Assembly: GCA_009746045.1 (NCBI GenBank) | Contig: RPFO01000034.1 | Location: 223,501-287,500, forward strand | Origin: Mesostigma viride | Taxonomy: Eukaryota; Streptophyta; Mesostigmatophyceae; Mesostigmatales; Mesostigmataceae | Length of the DNA: 64,000 bases | Reading direction: 5' to 3' | Part shown: piece by piece, positions 44,334 to 55,195 of the stretch | Position numbering within the stretch: position 1 is the first letter of the stretch | Layout: each line of letters opens with the position of its first letter | Translations under genes and position numbers: made by a program | Notes under the pieces: generated by a model | Database searches by the model: none | Seen by the model: only the letters and a program-made list of their open reading frames with translations | Told to the model about the DNA's origin: nothing

Positions 44334-45218
44334 TCACATTCCTCCAATGCTAGGGCCCACCCCTCCCGACCGCGCCTTCCGTTGACGATACTCGTGGAGT
44401 ACCTGGCGACCCTGCTCACCAATTTCCTCGAGGATCTTCCCGGGGTTAGCGAGGTGATCCGCATTGTATGCGAGCTGGTATTCGTTCACGTTGGTGCGCG
44501 TTTGAGCGAGGTCTACCCACGTCCCGGTGGGCCAGTACGACATGAATGCGGCCAGGTATTGCGGGTGCGTGAACATGATTGTGCCCGCGTTCCAATCAAT
44601 AACCCCACATCCATGCTCCGCAAAGAAACCCCCCGCCATGGTCAACACTACGACGCGCACCTGGAGAGCGTTGAAGCGAAAGCCCGGAGCCCTCACAAAG
44701 TTGGGCACAACCCAGTCGAGGAATGCCTCTCCCTCGCACGGAGCATACTTGGGACAGTCAACCTTTCGAGGTTTACCATCTACCATGTATTTTGGCAGCT
44801 CCCGCTTGGGGCCGTAACGCGTACCAGAACCCTCTGGCGTCGATTCTAGGCAGTCCTGGGGTCGCGGGGCCGCCCTCCCTGGGTGCAAGTCGAAGCAGAC
44901 TAGCTCGCGCATGGAGCCTCGCTCCACATACGCATGAGTTCCTGCCTCAAAGTGCAGCGGTTGCGGTCGATGATAGTCCGCGCTGTCGACGGCCACGAAC
45001 GGCGGTGGTGGGAGTTCAATGTAGACGGGAACACCCCGAAACTCATGTAAGGGGCGTACTCGTTGTGGGCCGGGAAACGCGCTGACGTAAGCGCCCACCG
45101 TCCATGGCGCCGGTCGAGCCACCGCCTGTACGAGCAAAGACCCCTGCGCGGGAGATATAAAGCCCACCGCTGGTATCGGGCCACGCCTCTCTGGTATATG
45201 GGCGCGGGACGTCTCCAC
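44334..45218 (-). CDS. Chromovirus ORF3, copy 2, uninterrupted (unknown function)
   Basis: About 294 codons open from 45218, where the first codon is GTG; no ATG occurs before MRELVCFDLHPGR, so the true start or a splice from upstream coding sequence is unresolved. Residues follow the copy-1 protein closely and extend past the nested insertion point: AFMSYWPTGTWVDLAQTRTN, ANPGKILEEIGEQGRQVLHE, then an Arg/Gly tail. Retention of this frame in both copies, while pol and gag decayed, suggests it is translated. No known domain recognised. It lies between pol and the 3' LTR, where accessory or envelope genes sit in other retroelements, but no transmembrane segment is visible. Confidence 0.6.
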   Translation of the reverse strand: METSRAHIPERRGPIPAVGFISPAQGSLLVQAVARPAPWTVGAYVSAFPGPQRVRPLHEFRGVPVYIELPPPPFVAVDSADYHRPQPLHFEAGTHAYVERGSMRELVCFDLHPGRAAPRPQDCLESTPEGSGTRYGPKRELPKYMVDGKPRKVDCPKYAPCEGEAFLDWVVPNFVRAPGFRFNALQVRVVVLTMAGGFFAEHGCGVIDWNAGTIMFTHPQYLAAFMSYWPTGTWVDLAQTRTNVNEYQLAYNADHLANPGKILEEIGEQGRQVLHEYRQRKARSGGVGPSIGGM

Positions 45219-45694
45219 GCGGGCAACCGCTCAGAGTAAGTTCGCGCTTCTCGGCGCGGACTCTGGGAATCCGCGGAGACGCTGCCCGCCGACACCTCGT
45301 TCGTACATGCGCGACGTCTAACTTCTCGCTGGGCATCCGGTTCCACTTGGGGGCGTTTCTGGTTGCGCTCAATATCCTCGGAATCGAGCTTAGTCAGGTC
45401 GGTCGAGCCGCCCGTTCGCCGGGTCGGTCCCGTCCCGACAAGAACCGTCATTCCGCCCGTGCCCTGAGTCCGAATGGTTCGCACGGCATCACCGTCCTGT
45501 TGCTGGATCGGTGTCACCACAGGTGTGACAGAACCGCCCGTTCGCCGAGTCGGCCCTGCTTGCACGTGGCGTTGGGGATGCTTTCGACCCAATTACCACG
45601 ATGGTGCGTACACATCGACGTGAATAACACAAGTGCCTTCGCGGCATCCTGGCTACACGTGATCAAGCCCGTTGTCATAGCGCCCCCACCACTA

Positions 45695-48290
45695 CTACCT
45701 TCGCGGTAGCCTAGTGGAGGGCATGCTGGCCTTATACTCGCGAAGCAGACGTTCACACCCTTCTAGCTCATTCTCGGTTCGCCACGAATCCTCGTAATCA
45801 TGCTGAGCAAAACGCCACCGTACGCGATACTGTCGCTGTCTACCTCTCCCACGCTTGATGTCCCGGTGGCCCACGATCTCGGCCACCTCGTCTTCCTGTT
45901 CTCCAGTCTCGGGGTTGTACTCGACAGGGGCCGGCGGGTTGAGCCGACCTTGGATGGAGTTCTGGTGGTATAACTTGAGCTGGTCTCGATGGAAGTTGGA
46001 GGAAGTGTTCCAGGAGCTCGGGATGTCCACCTTGAACATCACATCTCCAAGCTTCTCCAGAACCTTGTGTGGCCCCAGGAACATAGGACGGAGCTTTGTC
46101 TTGAGCTCACCCTCTACCTTCTCAGAGAAACGTCCTAGGCGGGGGCCTTCCACCAGTACCCAGTCGCCCACCTCGATGGCCGGCGTGCGCGCATCTAGGC
46201 GGCCAGCAGTCCTCGCCATGTAGCGCTCTGCGGCGGCCCGGTAGCCCTTGACCGCACTGTCATGGGCCTGGCGCATCTGGACCAGCAGCCTCTCCACCCC
46301 TTCGAGGGTGTCTCGCCGGACCGACTTTTCAGCTAAGGCTGGGCTTGTGAGAAGGTCAGTCGGCGTGAGCGGATGCCTGCCCGTGTTGAGGAAGAATGGT
46401 GTGAAGCCATGAGCTGCCTGGGGGGCGTTATTCAGGGAGAACTCCACCAAACCCAAGAACTCTTCCCAGTTGCTTCCCACCGCGTCGGTGTAGTGGCGCA
46501 TGGTCTCTTGCACTGTGCGGTTCAGCCTCTCCACCAGGTGGGAGGACGAGCTGTGATATGCTGTCCCCAGCGACACCTTGGTGCCCAGGCATTCAAAGAA
46601 CTCCTGCCAGAAGCGGGCCGTGAACAGCTTGTCTCGGTCCGATATGAATTGCCGGCTGAGTCCGTGGTACCTGAACACGTGGTGAAGGTATAGCTTAGCG
46701 CAAGCCTCGGCCGTGAGTTCGGCCGGACATGGTGCCAGGTGACACATGCGCGTCAAACGGTCCAGGAAAACCAGAATCATGCTGTTGCCATTCTTGGTCT
46801 TCCGGAAGGGGCCAACAAAATCCATCATCAGGAATCCCAAGGGCCCATCGGGTCTGGTAGGGTCTGGGGGACCGCCTGTGAGCCCGTATTGCGGGACTTC
46901 ATGATCTGACATGATGGACACTCGCGCACGTACGTCTCAATGTACTCTCGCATGCCTGGCCAATAGAAGTTCTTTCTGGCCCGTGGCAGCAAGCGGTGGA
47001 TCCCTTGGTGGCCACCGGCGAGAGAGTCATGGAGCTCATGGAGCAGAGCCGCTCGACATAACTCCGGGACGTACAGGCGCCAGCAGTCTGGCCTCACCAT
47101 GACATAGAGTCGCCCGTCCTGGAACTTGCACGGGAGCTTGCCCATCTGCTTGGGGTGCGACCTGATTGCCTCTAAGGCCGCGGGCTCCGTGACAGTGAAC
47201 CGACTAATCAACGTCTCCAGGACAGAAGTGATCGTGTACGTGTCCGCCTCCTCCTCAAGGGTTTGGTGCACGTACTCCGAAAAAATGGTAGGGGGCCCGA
47301 TGCGCTGCAGGTGAAAAATTCCCTGAGCCGGTACCACGTGGCTGAGTGGCACTCGTGACCGGGACCCCTCCCTTTCCCCGGGGGCGCGCACGTCCTCGCG
47401 CGCGGCCTCCCAGTCGGGAGACAGGTCGTCCTGGGTCGTGCGACCGGTGTGGAACAGATAGCGACTGTGCGGCGACTTGTTGCGGGGCTGGGTGACTTCC
47501 CGCTCGTGCGTGATGTTATGCACGTCGGGGCCCTGCACTTGGTATTCGCTGACAGGACTCCAAAAGGAACCGTCAGGGAACCACACCACGCGACGCCGAA
47601 TGCTAATGTCCACATCCTGCGCGTCCAGCCAGTCGATGCCGATGATGATGTCGGCAGCTCCGAGCGGTGCGACCGTGGCTGTGAGCTCCACAGGGATGCC
47701 TTGAATCACAGCCTTGATATCAACCCGACCAGGCGAGGGGCTCTTGCGACCATCTGAATAGGTCACATTCACCACTGTCGCATGTGGCCGGATGTCGTAT
47801 CCTGCGCGACGCGCCAATGCCTCGTTGATGAACGACGTAGACGCACCCGTGTCCACCATGAACTGCACGTCCATGACGGTCTTGTCCTTGAGGTAGGGGT
47901 CTAATGCTGATCCCGGTACAGCCAGACCTCCCCTAAAAAGGAGCAAGTTGCGGGTACCAGCCGGAGTTGCGCGCGTAGGCTGGTCGGAGCTCGCTGCGCT
48001 ACCCGTGGCCGGCTGCGTGCTTGGGGCAGAGTCTCGCCCAAGGATGCATCCGCACTTGTATTCGCTACAAGCGGGGTGCGACTATCTACTGTAACGACTG
48101 ATTCTGCGCCCGCGCTGGTATTCGCTACCAACGGGGTGTCCTTATCTAAGCTGTCTATCTGCCCGACGTTATTGACTTGCGCTACTATATCTACCTGTCC
48201 TACATCTACCTCTATCCGTGTAGGCAGGGACACTACGCACGAGGAACGGAGGGCCGGGAGACCGCCTCGTTCGACCGCCCGGTCCACTCT
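45695..48290 (-). pseudogene. pol: Chromovirus Pol, copy 2, RT-RNase H deleted
   Basis: Protease (VDTGAS, IIIGIDWLDAQ) is joined to the post-RNase H linker (SRYLFHTGRTTQDD) at about 47477-47485. The deleted segment equals 31189-32906 of copy 1, and three extra bases (AAG) fill the junction. Integrase and chromodomain follow but change frame near 46830 through loss of one C, and again near the end. Another one-base loss lies near 48020. Integrase motifs remain readable (MMDFVGPF, FISDRDKLF, HLVERLNR), as does YRVRWRFAQHDYEDSW. Confidence 0.92.
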
Positions 48291-50354
48291 TCCCCCTCTA
48301 CCTCATCCTCCTCGTCGCCATGCCCATAGCCGGCGACCGCCTTGCCATCCATAACCCCCGAGGCGCCATTACCCGAGTCCTGTTGCTGTGAGAACAACTC
48401 ATTCAACTCGCGGTTCACCCGCTGGAACGAAGGACCCGTAGCGCGGGGCGTCTGGTGCTGCGTGGGACGCTGCCGGGCGTCCTGCAACTTGGCTGCGCGC
48501 TCGCCCGCGTTGCGAGGCCGGTCTGGGCGCCGTGCTTGTTCCGGGCGCTTACCGAAGGCAGGCCCGGAGAAACGGGGTGACGTCTGCTCGTCGCCACGAT
48601 CGCGATCCCGTGGTGGTCGCGTGCAGTCCTTCTTGAGATGACCGACCTCGCCGCACCGGAAGCATCGCGCCTTGGACGCATCGATTGCATTGACCTGGGG
48701 CGCTTCATAGTCGCCGTCCTCCTGCTCGTGGTCGATAATGTCCTCAGAGGACCCATCTTGGTCCACCGTAGTGAAGTGGACGCGACGCGGTGCAGCACCA
48801 GCATGCCGATAGGTGACCGCTGCGCGGCGGCGTGCGAGCACATCTGACACCTTTAGAAGGTACTGCTGGATCTCGATCACATCCCACTGCTCCCACGGTA
48901 TCTCAGCAAAGCGCTTTAGCACCTCATCTAGGAGTTCCGGACTCAGCGCCTCAATGAACCGCGCCCTATATTCGGTCCAGGTCAAGTCCTCAAGGCGAGC
49001 CGAGAATGCTTCAAACTCTGTCAGAAACTCGCGGAACGGTGTGGTGCCTTGGCGTAGCTTGGAAAAAGCCAGACGCTCGTGGAGCTTCCAGTCAGGGGGC
49101 ACCAGCTTGCGCTCAATGCGCTCTAGTAGCTCCTCTACTGTGCGAGGGTACAAGCGCGACGCGACACTCTCACAGTTGAGTATGCCGACCACTGAGGGAT
49201 CCATGCAGTTGGTGACGACGTAGGAGATAAGAACCTCGGTAGCTAGCTCCCACCCATTGTGGTTGCACCACGCCCAGTAGATCTGTACCCACATACGCGT
49301 CCATTCGTCGATCTCGCGAGGGTTCATAGTCGCGCGCAGCTTGGGCACTGGTTTAAAGTCAGGCATGGGCGGCGCCTTAAACGCGTCGGCCCGAGGTCCG
49401 CCCACTGCGCGATACGGCGGAACATTAAAGATCGACAACGAGTCATCTGCCGATGCAGGCGCTGACCTAGTCGCGCTGCGTTGTAGCCAGACAGACGAGG
49501 GATGCGCGTAGCCAGGATCACTGGGTGCCATGCGACTCAAGTTGAGGTTATTGCCATGCGACACGCTCGGCCGCGCAGGTCCGGCTGCTGGGACATTGCG
49601 CGCCGGATGGGACGACGCGGGCCCAGCCTCATCGTATACCGGCGGTGGAACCCTAGCCTCGTCCTGGGTCCACAGCGATGTCGCATTGGACTGCAGGTCA
49701 CCGCTAAAAGAAACCCGTCGACCGCTCGCCCAGGGATGTTGTAATCGTTGGGCACGTTGCGCGTGATAATAGGCCGCGTTCTGACTAAGCGGACCAAACA
49801 TCTGCGACCCGGTCGGCTGGCTTAGCGGCTGCTGCTGCTGCTGCAACGGCGGAAGCTGCTGCGGCTGCTGCCACTGTTGCTGCTGCGGCGGCGGTGGCTG
49901 CTGCTGCTGTACTGGCTGCTGCTGCCACTGCTGCGGCAACGGCTGTTGCTGTTCCGAATGCTGCTGTGGGGACTGCACTGGGTGCTGCTGCGGCTGCCCG
50001 GCGGGCGTTGCTGCGGCTGCACTGACTGGTGCTGGGCTGCACTCGTGGGATTCGATCTGGGCCGGGTCTCATCACCTGCCCGTTCCATCAGCTGGTTATA
50101 CTCAGCCTGCATTCGCTGCGGCTGGTATTCCTCCCTATTATCCATCCTATCCGCTCCTCGTGGCCTTCGCGGCTCACGGGAGGTACTAGCCAGCTCACCT
50201 GGGTGACCTACAGGACTGCCTTGCTGGTAGGACGAGCCCTGTTGTGATACCTCCTGTACTTGGTACTCTGGGCTGCCCTGCCTATCCAAGTCTACACCCC
50301 ATCCTCGGAATGACTCCTAGCCGTGCCGCGTACCTTCTTTTTACCCCGCGGCAT
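48233..50354 (-). pseudogene. gag: Chromovirus Gag, copy 2, frameshifted
   Basis: Starts at ATG 50354. One base is missing near 50300 relative to copy 1, giving an early stop. A second base is missing in the Gln/Pro-rich region near 50005, and that region is also shorter by one repeat block. From about 49978 the rest is open and includes the Gag domain and the CFRCGEVGHLKKDC knuckle. Confidence 0.9.
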
Positions 50355-50513
50355 GTTTACCAGTACCACATCCACAAGAGAAGGAAGGAAGGAGAGAGGA
50401 AGAAGGAGGAAAATGCCATGCACATGCCCACAAGCAATCAACCAAGCGACTGCCCTACGTTATTCTGCTAATGTAGCTATTATATAGTAAGCTATAATTA
50501 GTACTCTACTCCT

Positions 50514-50936
50514 CTAGAAACTAGGTGGCTGCCTAGGTGGGGTGCTGACAGTGAGTTGGCTGAACGTGACTGTGACAGCCTGTGTGTCCCCCGTCCTGCT
50601 CTCTACTGTTGCACTATTGGGTGCACAGCTACGGCCCCTAGGCATTGGGCGAGTCCTAATCTCCTGAGGTGGTGCCTCTACGTGCAAGCCTACTGGACGT
50701 GTCATGTATTCCTGGATAAACCTATCTGCTTCCCATGCTGTCTTGAATCCCTTAAAGATAGCCCTATGCCTATCCACTATATAGTTCTTGCAGTCTACCC
50801 AGCTATAGAAAATACCTACTTTCCCTGTGCCTCCATCATGTGCCACAGCATAGTAAAGTTGCCTAGATACATCACTATCCCAACCCCCAAGTCCATTATT
50901 ATATCTATTATTATTTCTATTATTACTATTAGCCAT
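50514..50936 (-). CDS. Chromovirus ORF0 (hybrid-binding domain), copy 2
   Basis: 140 codons from ATG 50936; the protein is identical to copy-1 ORF0 (27674-28096). Same YYAV, GIFYSW and FKGFK landmarks. It stays intact although gag and pol in this copy are broken, so it either serves in trans or has simply not had time to decay. Confidence 0.85.
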   Translation of the reverse strand: MANSNNRNNNRYNNGLGGWDSDVSRQLYYAVAHDGGTGKVGIFYSWVDCKNYIVDRHRAIFKGFKTAWEADRFIQEYMTRPVGLHVEAPPQEIRTRPMPRGRSCAPNSATVESRTGDTQAVTVTFSQLTVSTPPRQPPSF

Positions 50937-51646
50937 CACACACGTTGTCTATTGCCAGCAGACAGAGATAGAAAAGAGAAAGGAACCTTTTTACCTCTAG
51001 TGTGTGACCTGTCACAGGGGGGGATGCCAACTGGCTCTAATCTAATCACTATCACAGAAATCAGGAGCTTCGCGCCCCTAATTCCATACAAGAGGGTAGC
51101 CTCCGTGATAACTGCCCGCCTTTTCGCAAGGACGAAGCCACGGAAACCACCCTACCAGCGCCCACAGCTTTCGCAGCCAGGACGCTAGTCACAATACGTC
51201 ACAGAAACGACAAATTCACAAACAAAACAACAAGGATGGGCGCACATCCTACGCGTGCAGGTAAGAGAGACGGAGCAAGGCGGTTGGCTGCAAGCTACTA
51301 CCACATACTGCATGACAAAACGTACCTTGGCGTTGCGCAGCCGACTTTCCTCCCTAGCTTGTGGCGCCGATTCCTTGTCGTGGTGCAGAGCCGAGCTCCC
51401 CGTCGGTGCCCAGTCGACAGGTGATGCTTCTAAGCCCTACCCTATGACCGCCCTTTCAGCTAGACGCTGCCACCGTTCACCACAGCCAGTTTCCCAGGCT
51501 GGCGGGTCGAACTCGGCTTTCTATCTCACTAAATATTGGGCCGGTCCTGCGCAGGCCCTGCGCTATTAAGAATGCACCTTGCGGCTTAAACACGAGGGCT
51601 CTTCGCGAGCACCTGTGGAAAACCTCTAGAACTACCTCCGATCCAG

Positions 51647-52312
51647 TGTTACGTCCTGTGCCGGACGGTGCGAAAGATCTAATCTAGTATAAGGTGCAGT
51701 TTAATAAGCCGGCATAGCCGCGCATCCGCGTACCGCGATAGCAAGCAAAGATCGCAGTAAATTGACTAACTGAGCAGCGGTTTATCCTCAGCTAGGCCTT
51801 ATAGCCTGATTAATTAATCTAGCTATATAACACGGCATGTCATGAGGCAAATGACATCCGGATTAGTGCCCCTTGGTCTGAGAGAGTCGTCAACACTCGT
51901 TTCATTAATCATCAAACCAAAGAGTGAGAGTCCATCGTCCACAGACCAATTTCACCTAGCTGCGCTACCAAGCTGGCAAGTTGGTGTGCAGGCGCGCCGA
52001 CATGCGCGCCGATCTTCCAGATACTGCCGTCAAGCCCCAATAGGTTCTGTATGACGTCTAGGGCCGGCCCGGCCCCTAGAAGATCTCGTACTTCTGACTA
52101 GGCCCAAAATAACTGGTCCGGAACACACAAGTACCAAATAAACACACAAAGTCCCGAACTTAGGACAAATTCCCAAATAAGTCCCGAATTGAGTCCTATA
52201 GTCCGGCGGACTATGAAAGCGAGCTATCGAAAGTCCCAAACGAATAACAAATGACTTTCGACTTATTTATTGAAGGCATTGTTACGCCCATACAAGGGTC
52301 TGGGCCGTAACA
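51647..52312 (-). repeat. 5' LTR, chromovirus copy 2
   Basis: Right-hand LTR on the plus strand. The PBS lies just inside at about 51633-51645 (TGGATCGGAGG on the minus strand). Confidence 0.97.
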
Positions 52313-52316
52313 CATA

Positions 52317-52771
52317 CACCCCCCGCATTGGTAGTTTTAATTCAGTTCAGCCAAAAGGCCCTTCGGAATTAGACATTAGCGTTTTATTGGTTGAAAGTGT
52401 TACTGTGTCCGCCCAATTAATTAATTATTAGTTTGTTTGTTTGGTTACCGAACAACCGTTAAACCGGCTGCGAAATTTAATAATTCTTTGTTTGTTTTGT
52501 ATAACCCAGCCGGATGCACTGCTCTTACGGCTAGTAAAAGCACATTTTTCAGCCAGAGATTTAATATTTCTTTGTTTTTTACCGCAAAAGAAGCGCTCTT
52601 GGCAGTCAAATTATTTATTTACACTTTCTTTATTTGTTTGGTAGCTTCAAAAAGTACAGGTCAGTACACTCGGGAATTAGTTAATTAAAATTCTTTTGTT
52701 TTATTTATCGTTTGCAGCTGGCCGGCGCCCAGCCTCATAATTATTTAGTAAAACTACCAATGCGGAGGGTG
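52317..52771. mobile_element. MITE with about 23-bp inverted ends, TA-flanked
   Basis: Starts CACCCCCCGCATTGGTAGTT and ends with its near-complement (ACTACCAATGCGGAGGGTG), flanked by TA on both sides as for Tc1/mariner-type insertions. About 455 bp, no coding. The interior has repeated TTTGTTTG runs and short TTAA repeats. Chromovirus copy 2 inserted exactly at its left tip. Confidence 0.75.
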
Positions 52772-52887
52772 TACCTCCTTGATGGTTGTCTCCTTGATAC
52801 CTCCATCATGGGGAGGAAATGTCAAGAAGACAACTTATAATTATAACCTGTAACACATATCCCTGAGAAGGGGCATATGGTTTTTAA

Positions 52888-54784
52888 GGGGACGGGACAT
52901 ATCGGAATTTTTTGGCGTCAAAAAATTCGCGCCGGTACCCCCGGACCGTGAAATTGTGGTGCACAATGCGCCCACCTCGTGCGGAGGTGGCCATGGCGAC
53001 GTGCGTTTCGTAAAAATTTGCCTAGTCGGCCAGGCGACAAGCGAAAAATGTACGCCGGTGGTTTTAAACGATGTACTAGTATGATGTTTCATAGCCAGAT
53101 ATGCACAATTTGAAAAGTCGGTGCCTTTCTTAATCCAGATTTGCACGGGGGTCTAATCCGAAAATCTGGCCGCATATATTAATTTAGAATGCGTGCCTGC
53201 GACGGTAGAATTTAACATTTTCGGGTTATATTGATGCAGGAAGAAGCGTTTAGTAATGGAAACCGTGAAAACATCCTAAGCGGGTTCGATCTGCGGCCAT
53301 TTCCCGTCATTTCTGAAATGATATCGTTCAGGCCTGCGCGATCCGCGGTCAAGCCATCCATGGCTGGCTGGCTGTCTCGCGCGCCTGGGTAGGAAATAAA
53401 GCCGGCCGTGGTACGTTCATTTGCCGCATGTCACCGCCCAGTCTGGTTGCGCTCTAAATGTTCCTGGCATGAAGCTTTGGCGCCGATTCCGGGTGTTCTT
53501 GCTATTTTGTTCGCCACTTGTTGCAGTTGCGCTATCTGATTTTCCGCAGGTTTCAATGTTTTGCCTTATGCTGCGTATGCCATGCTTCTTAAAGCTAGCA
53601 AGAGTTTATCGGGCAGTTTTGCGGCGCTGCTACACTTTGTTTTATGGAGTTTTTCATATGGTTGACATTGTATATTGCGTAGTCAAGGACCTTAGCTGCC
53701 TGGGAGCGGCATCAACGTTGCAAGGAGCTGGCGAGCTCATAAACGCTTGTCTTGGCTCTTCAGCCTGCTGGAAAACAAGGTGTGAAGTTGTAGGGAAGGT
53801 GAGCATGTGTGATATAGTTATCTCCTTCCTATATGTTTTGCTTCCATTAAACATGGCTGGGGCTTCCTAGATGATAAGGATCAGGTGCTTATTATGACGA
53901 TATTAAAGGATGGCCCTTTTATCCTTTAGCATCATGACTGGGTATTAGCTATGAGGTGATTCCCGCAAGTGGTCATGCCTGCTTGCGTAATGATGAGTCG
54001 GTGGATGTCTTCTTCAAGCATCTAGCATTTGCTTTACGTGCTTCTGCCCAATTTGCAGGGGGCAAGCTTAGGAATGTGCTTATGGTGTCCCTCATGCCAC
54101 GGTGTACCAAGCATGCAGGGTGGCAGCTATAACATGATGTACTAAGGGCAAACTAGCTCAGAATGACCTGGGATTTTGTGGCAAGCTTTTTAACATCATA
54201 AATGAATTAATTTGACTTGGTTTGGCCCAGTTGGTGGTGGGCTAGGGTGTAATAGGTCTGGTGTTTGTGCTCATAAGCGGGATTTTCTGTCATTTTTTTT
54301 TTGCATGTTTACACCAATCAACATGAGTAAACGTGCTCAGAATGAGCTCAAACTTTGTGAGAGTGAAATTCCCACCCTAGGCCTAGTATAAATATCATCA
54401 CTGGAATTTTTGCATGTGTCTACTATTTGATTTATTTTTTTAGGACCAAAAAAATACGTGTTTTGGGCTAAACCCTATAAATAGTCTAAACGTGCTTATT
54501 TTGTGGTCCTGAGTAGCCAGATTTATTTGCAAGGGTGGGGATTTTAGGAAAATATGTGGTTTGGTCACTTTTGGTTTGCCCAGTCTCCTAGGAAAAATCG
54601 GCCAAAAATAGCGTCTTTTTCTATTTTTAGCTCATAACTGGGTCATGCTGGGGGGTAGTACCACCCCCAAGTGGCTGGAAAATTTTTTTTTTCACATATT
54701 TATGGTTTGGAAGCATAACTGGATTTTTATCCCATGCACAGGTCTGTTTTCCAGAAAAGTGCACTTTAGATATGTCCCATCCCC
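52888..54784. mobile_element. TTAA-flanked terminal-inverted-repeat element, copy 1
   Basis: Begins GGGGACGGGACA after TTAA and ends TGTCCCATCCCC. A near-palindrome GAATTTTTTGGCG(T)CAAAAAA lies just inside the left end. The same termini, the subterminal palindrome and blocks such as TTTCCAGAAAAGTGC and AGCGTCTTTTTCTATTTTTAG recur in 58961-61247. The right flank reads ATTC rather than TTAA, so it has drifted. Internally, a CAGAATGANCT-containing block repeats in diverged form. A 149-codon frame at 53421 shows no domain; no transposase is recognised. Confidence 0.65.
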
Positions 54785-55195
54785 ATTCATTCTAGGCGAC
54801 AACCTGCAGGTGGTGGGTGTAAACTGCCACCTACTCGGGGTGCACGACTGACTCAGGTGCACCTGCACCACCATTTCGGTATTCCAGCAGCTGTGCAAAG
54901 TTGCGGACATGGGGTGGAAGATGATCATGGCTAAGCAATGGCTAGGGCATGATGGCCGGCGTCTAGTGTGGGCTACGCTGCTCATGTCCGCAGTGAGGAC
55001 TTGTACCTCGGCATGCCATATATCAAGGAGGGATGCCATATATCACCAGCACCATTAAGCAGCGGCGCCTGCAACTATATAGATAGTAGGGCACTTAGCT
55101 CGCACCAACCAGGTAGACACATCACGTGGCCCCCCCGCGGGACTGCGCCCCGCTCAGCCTGGCCGGCACCTTCTTACGTGGGTTGGGCCCCGCAA
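54785..55195. other. Intergenic, no gene seen
   Basis: Contains a short local duplication (ATGCCATATATCA near 55013 and 55034). No coding region or known element recognised. Confidence 0.4.

Larger units (their letters stand above)
42722..52312 (-). mobile_element. Chromovirus copy 2, internally deleted
   Basis: LTRs 42722-43387 and 51647-52312 (666 bp, differing at about one position), with 5-bp target duplication CATAC (42717-42721 and 52313-52317). Same family and gene order as copy 1, opposite orientation. RT and RNase H are missing through a 1,718-bp deletion, and gag and pol carry several one-base deletions, so the copy is non-autonomous. Its near-identical LTRs show it moved very recently, presumably with proteins from an intact relative. 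It inserted at the left end of a MITE. Confidence 0.97.

Noticed and set aside
53421..53870. 149-codon ORF in the TTAA-flanked element as a transposase
   Set aside because: No DDE or zinc motifs, and it is not conserved in copy 2 of the element.
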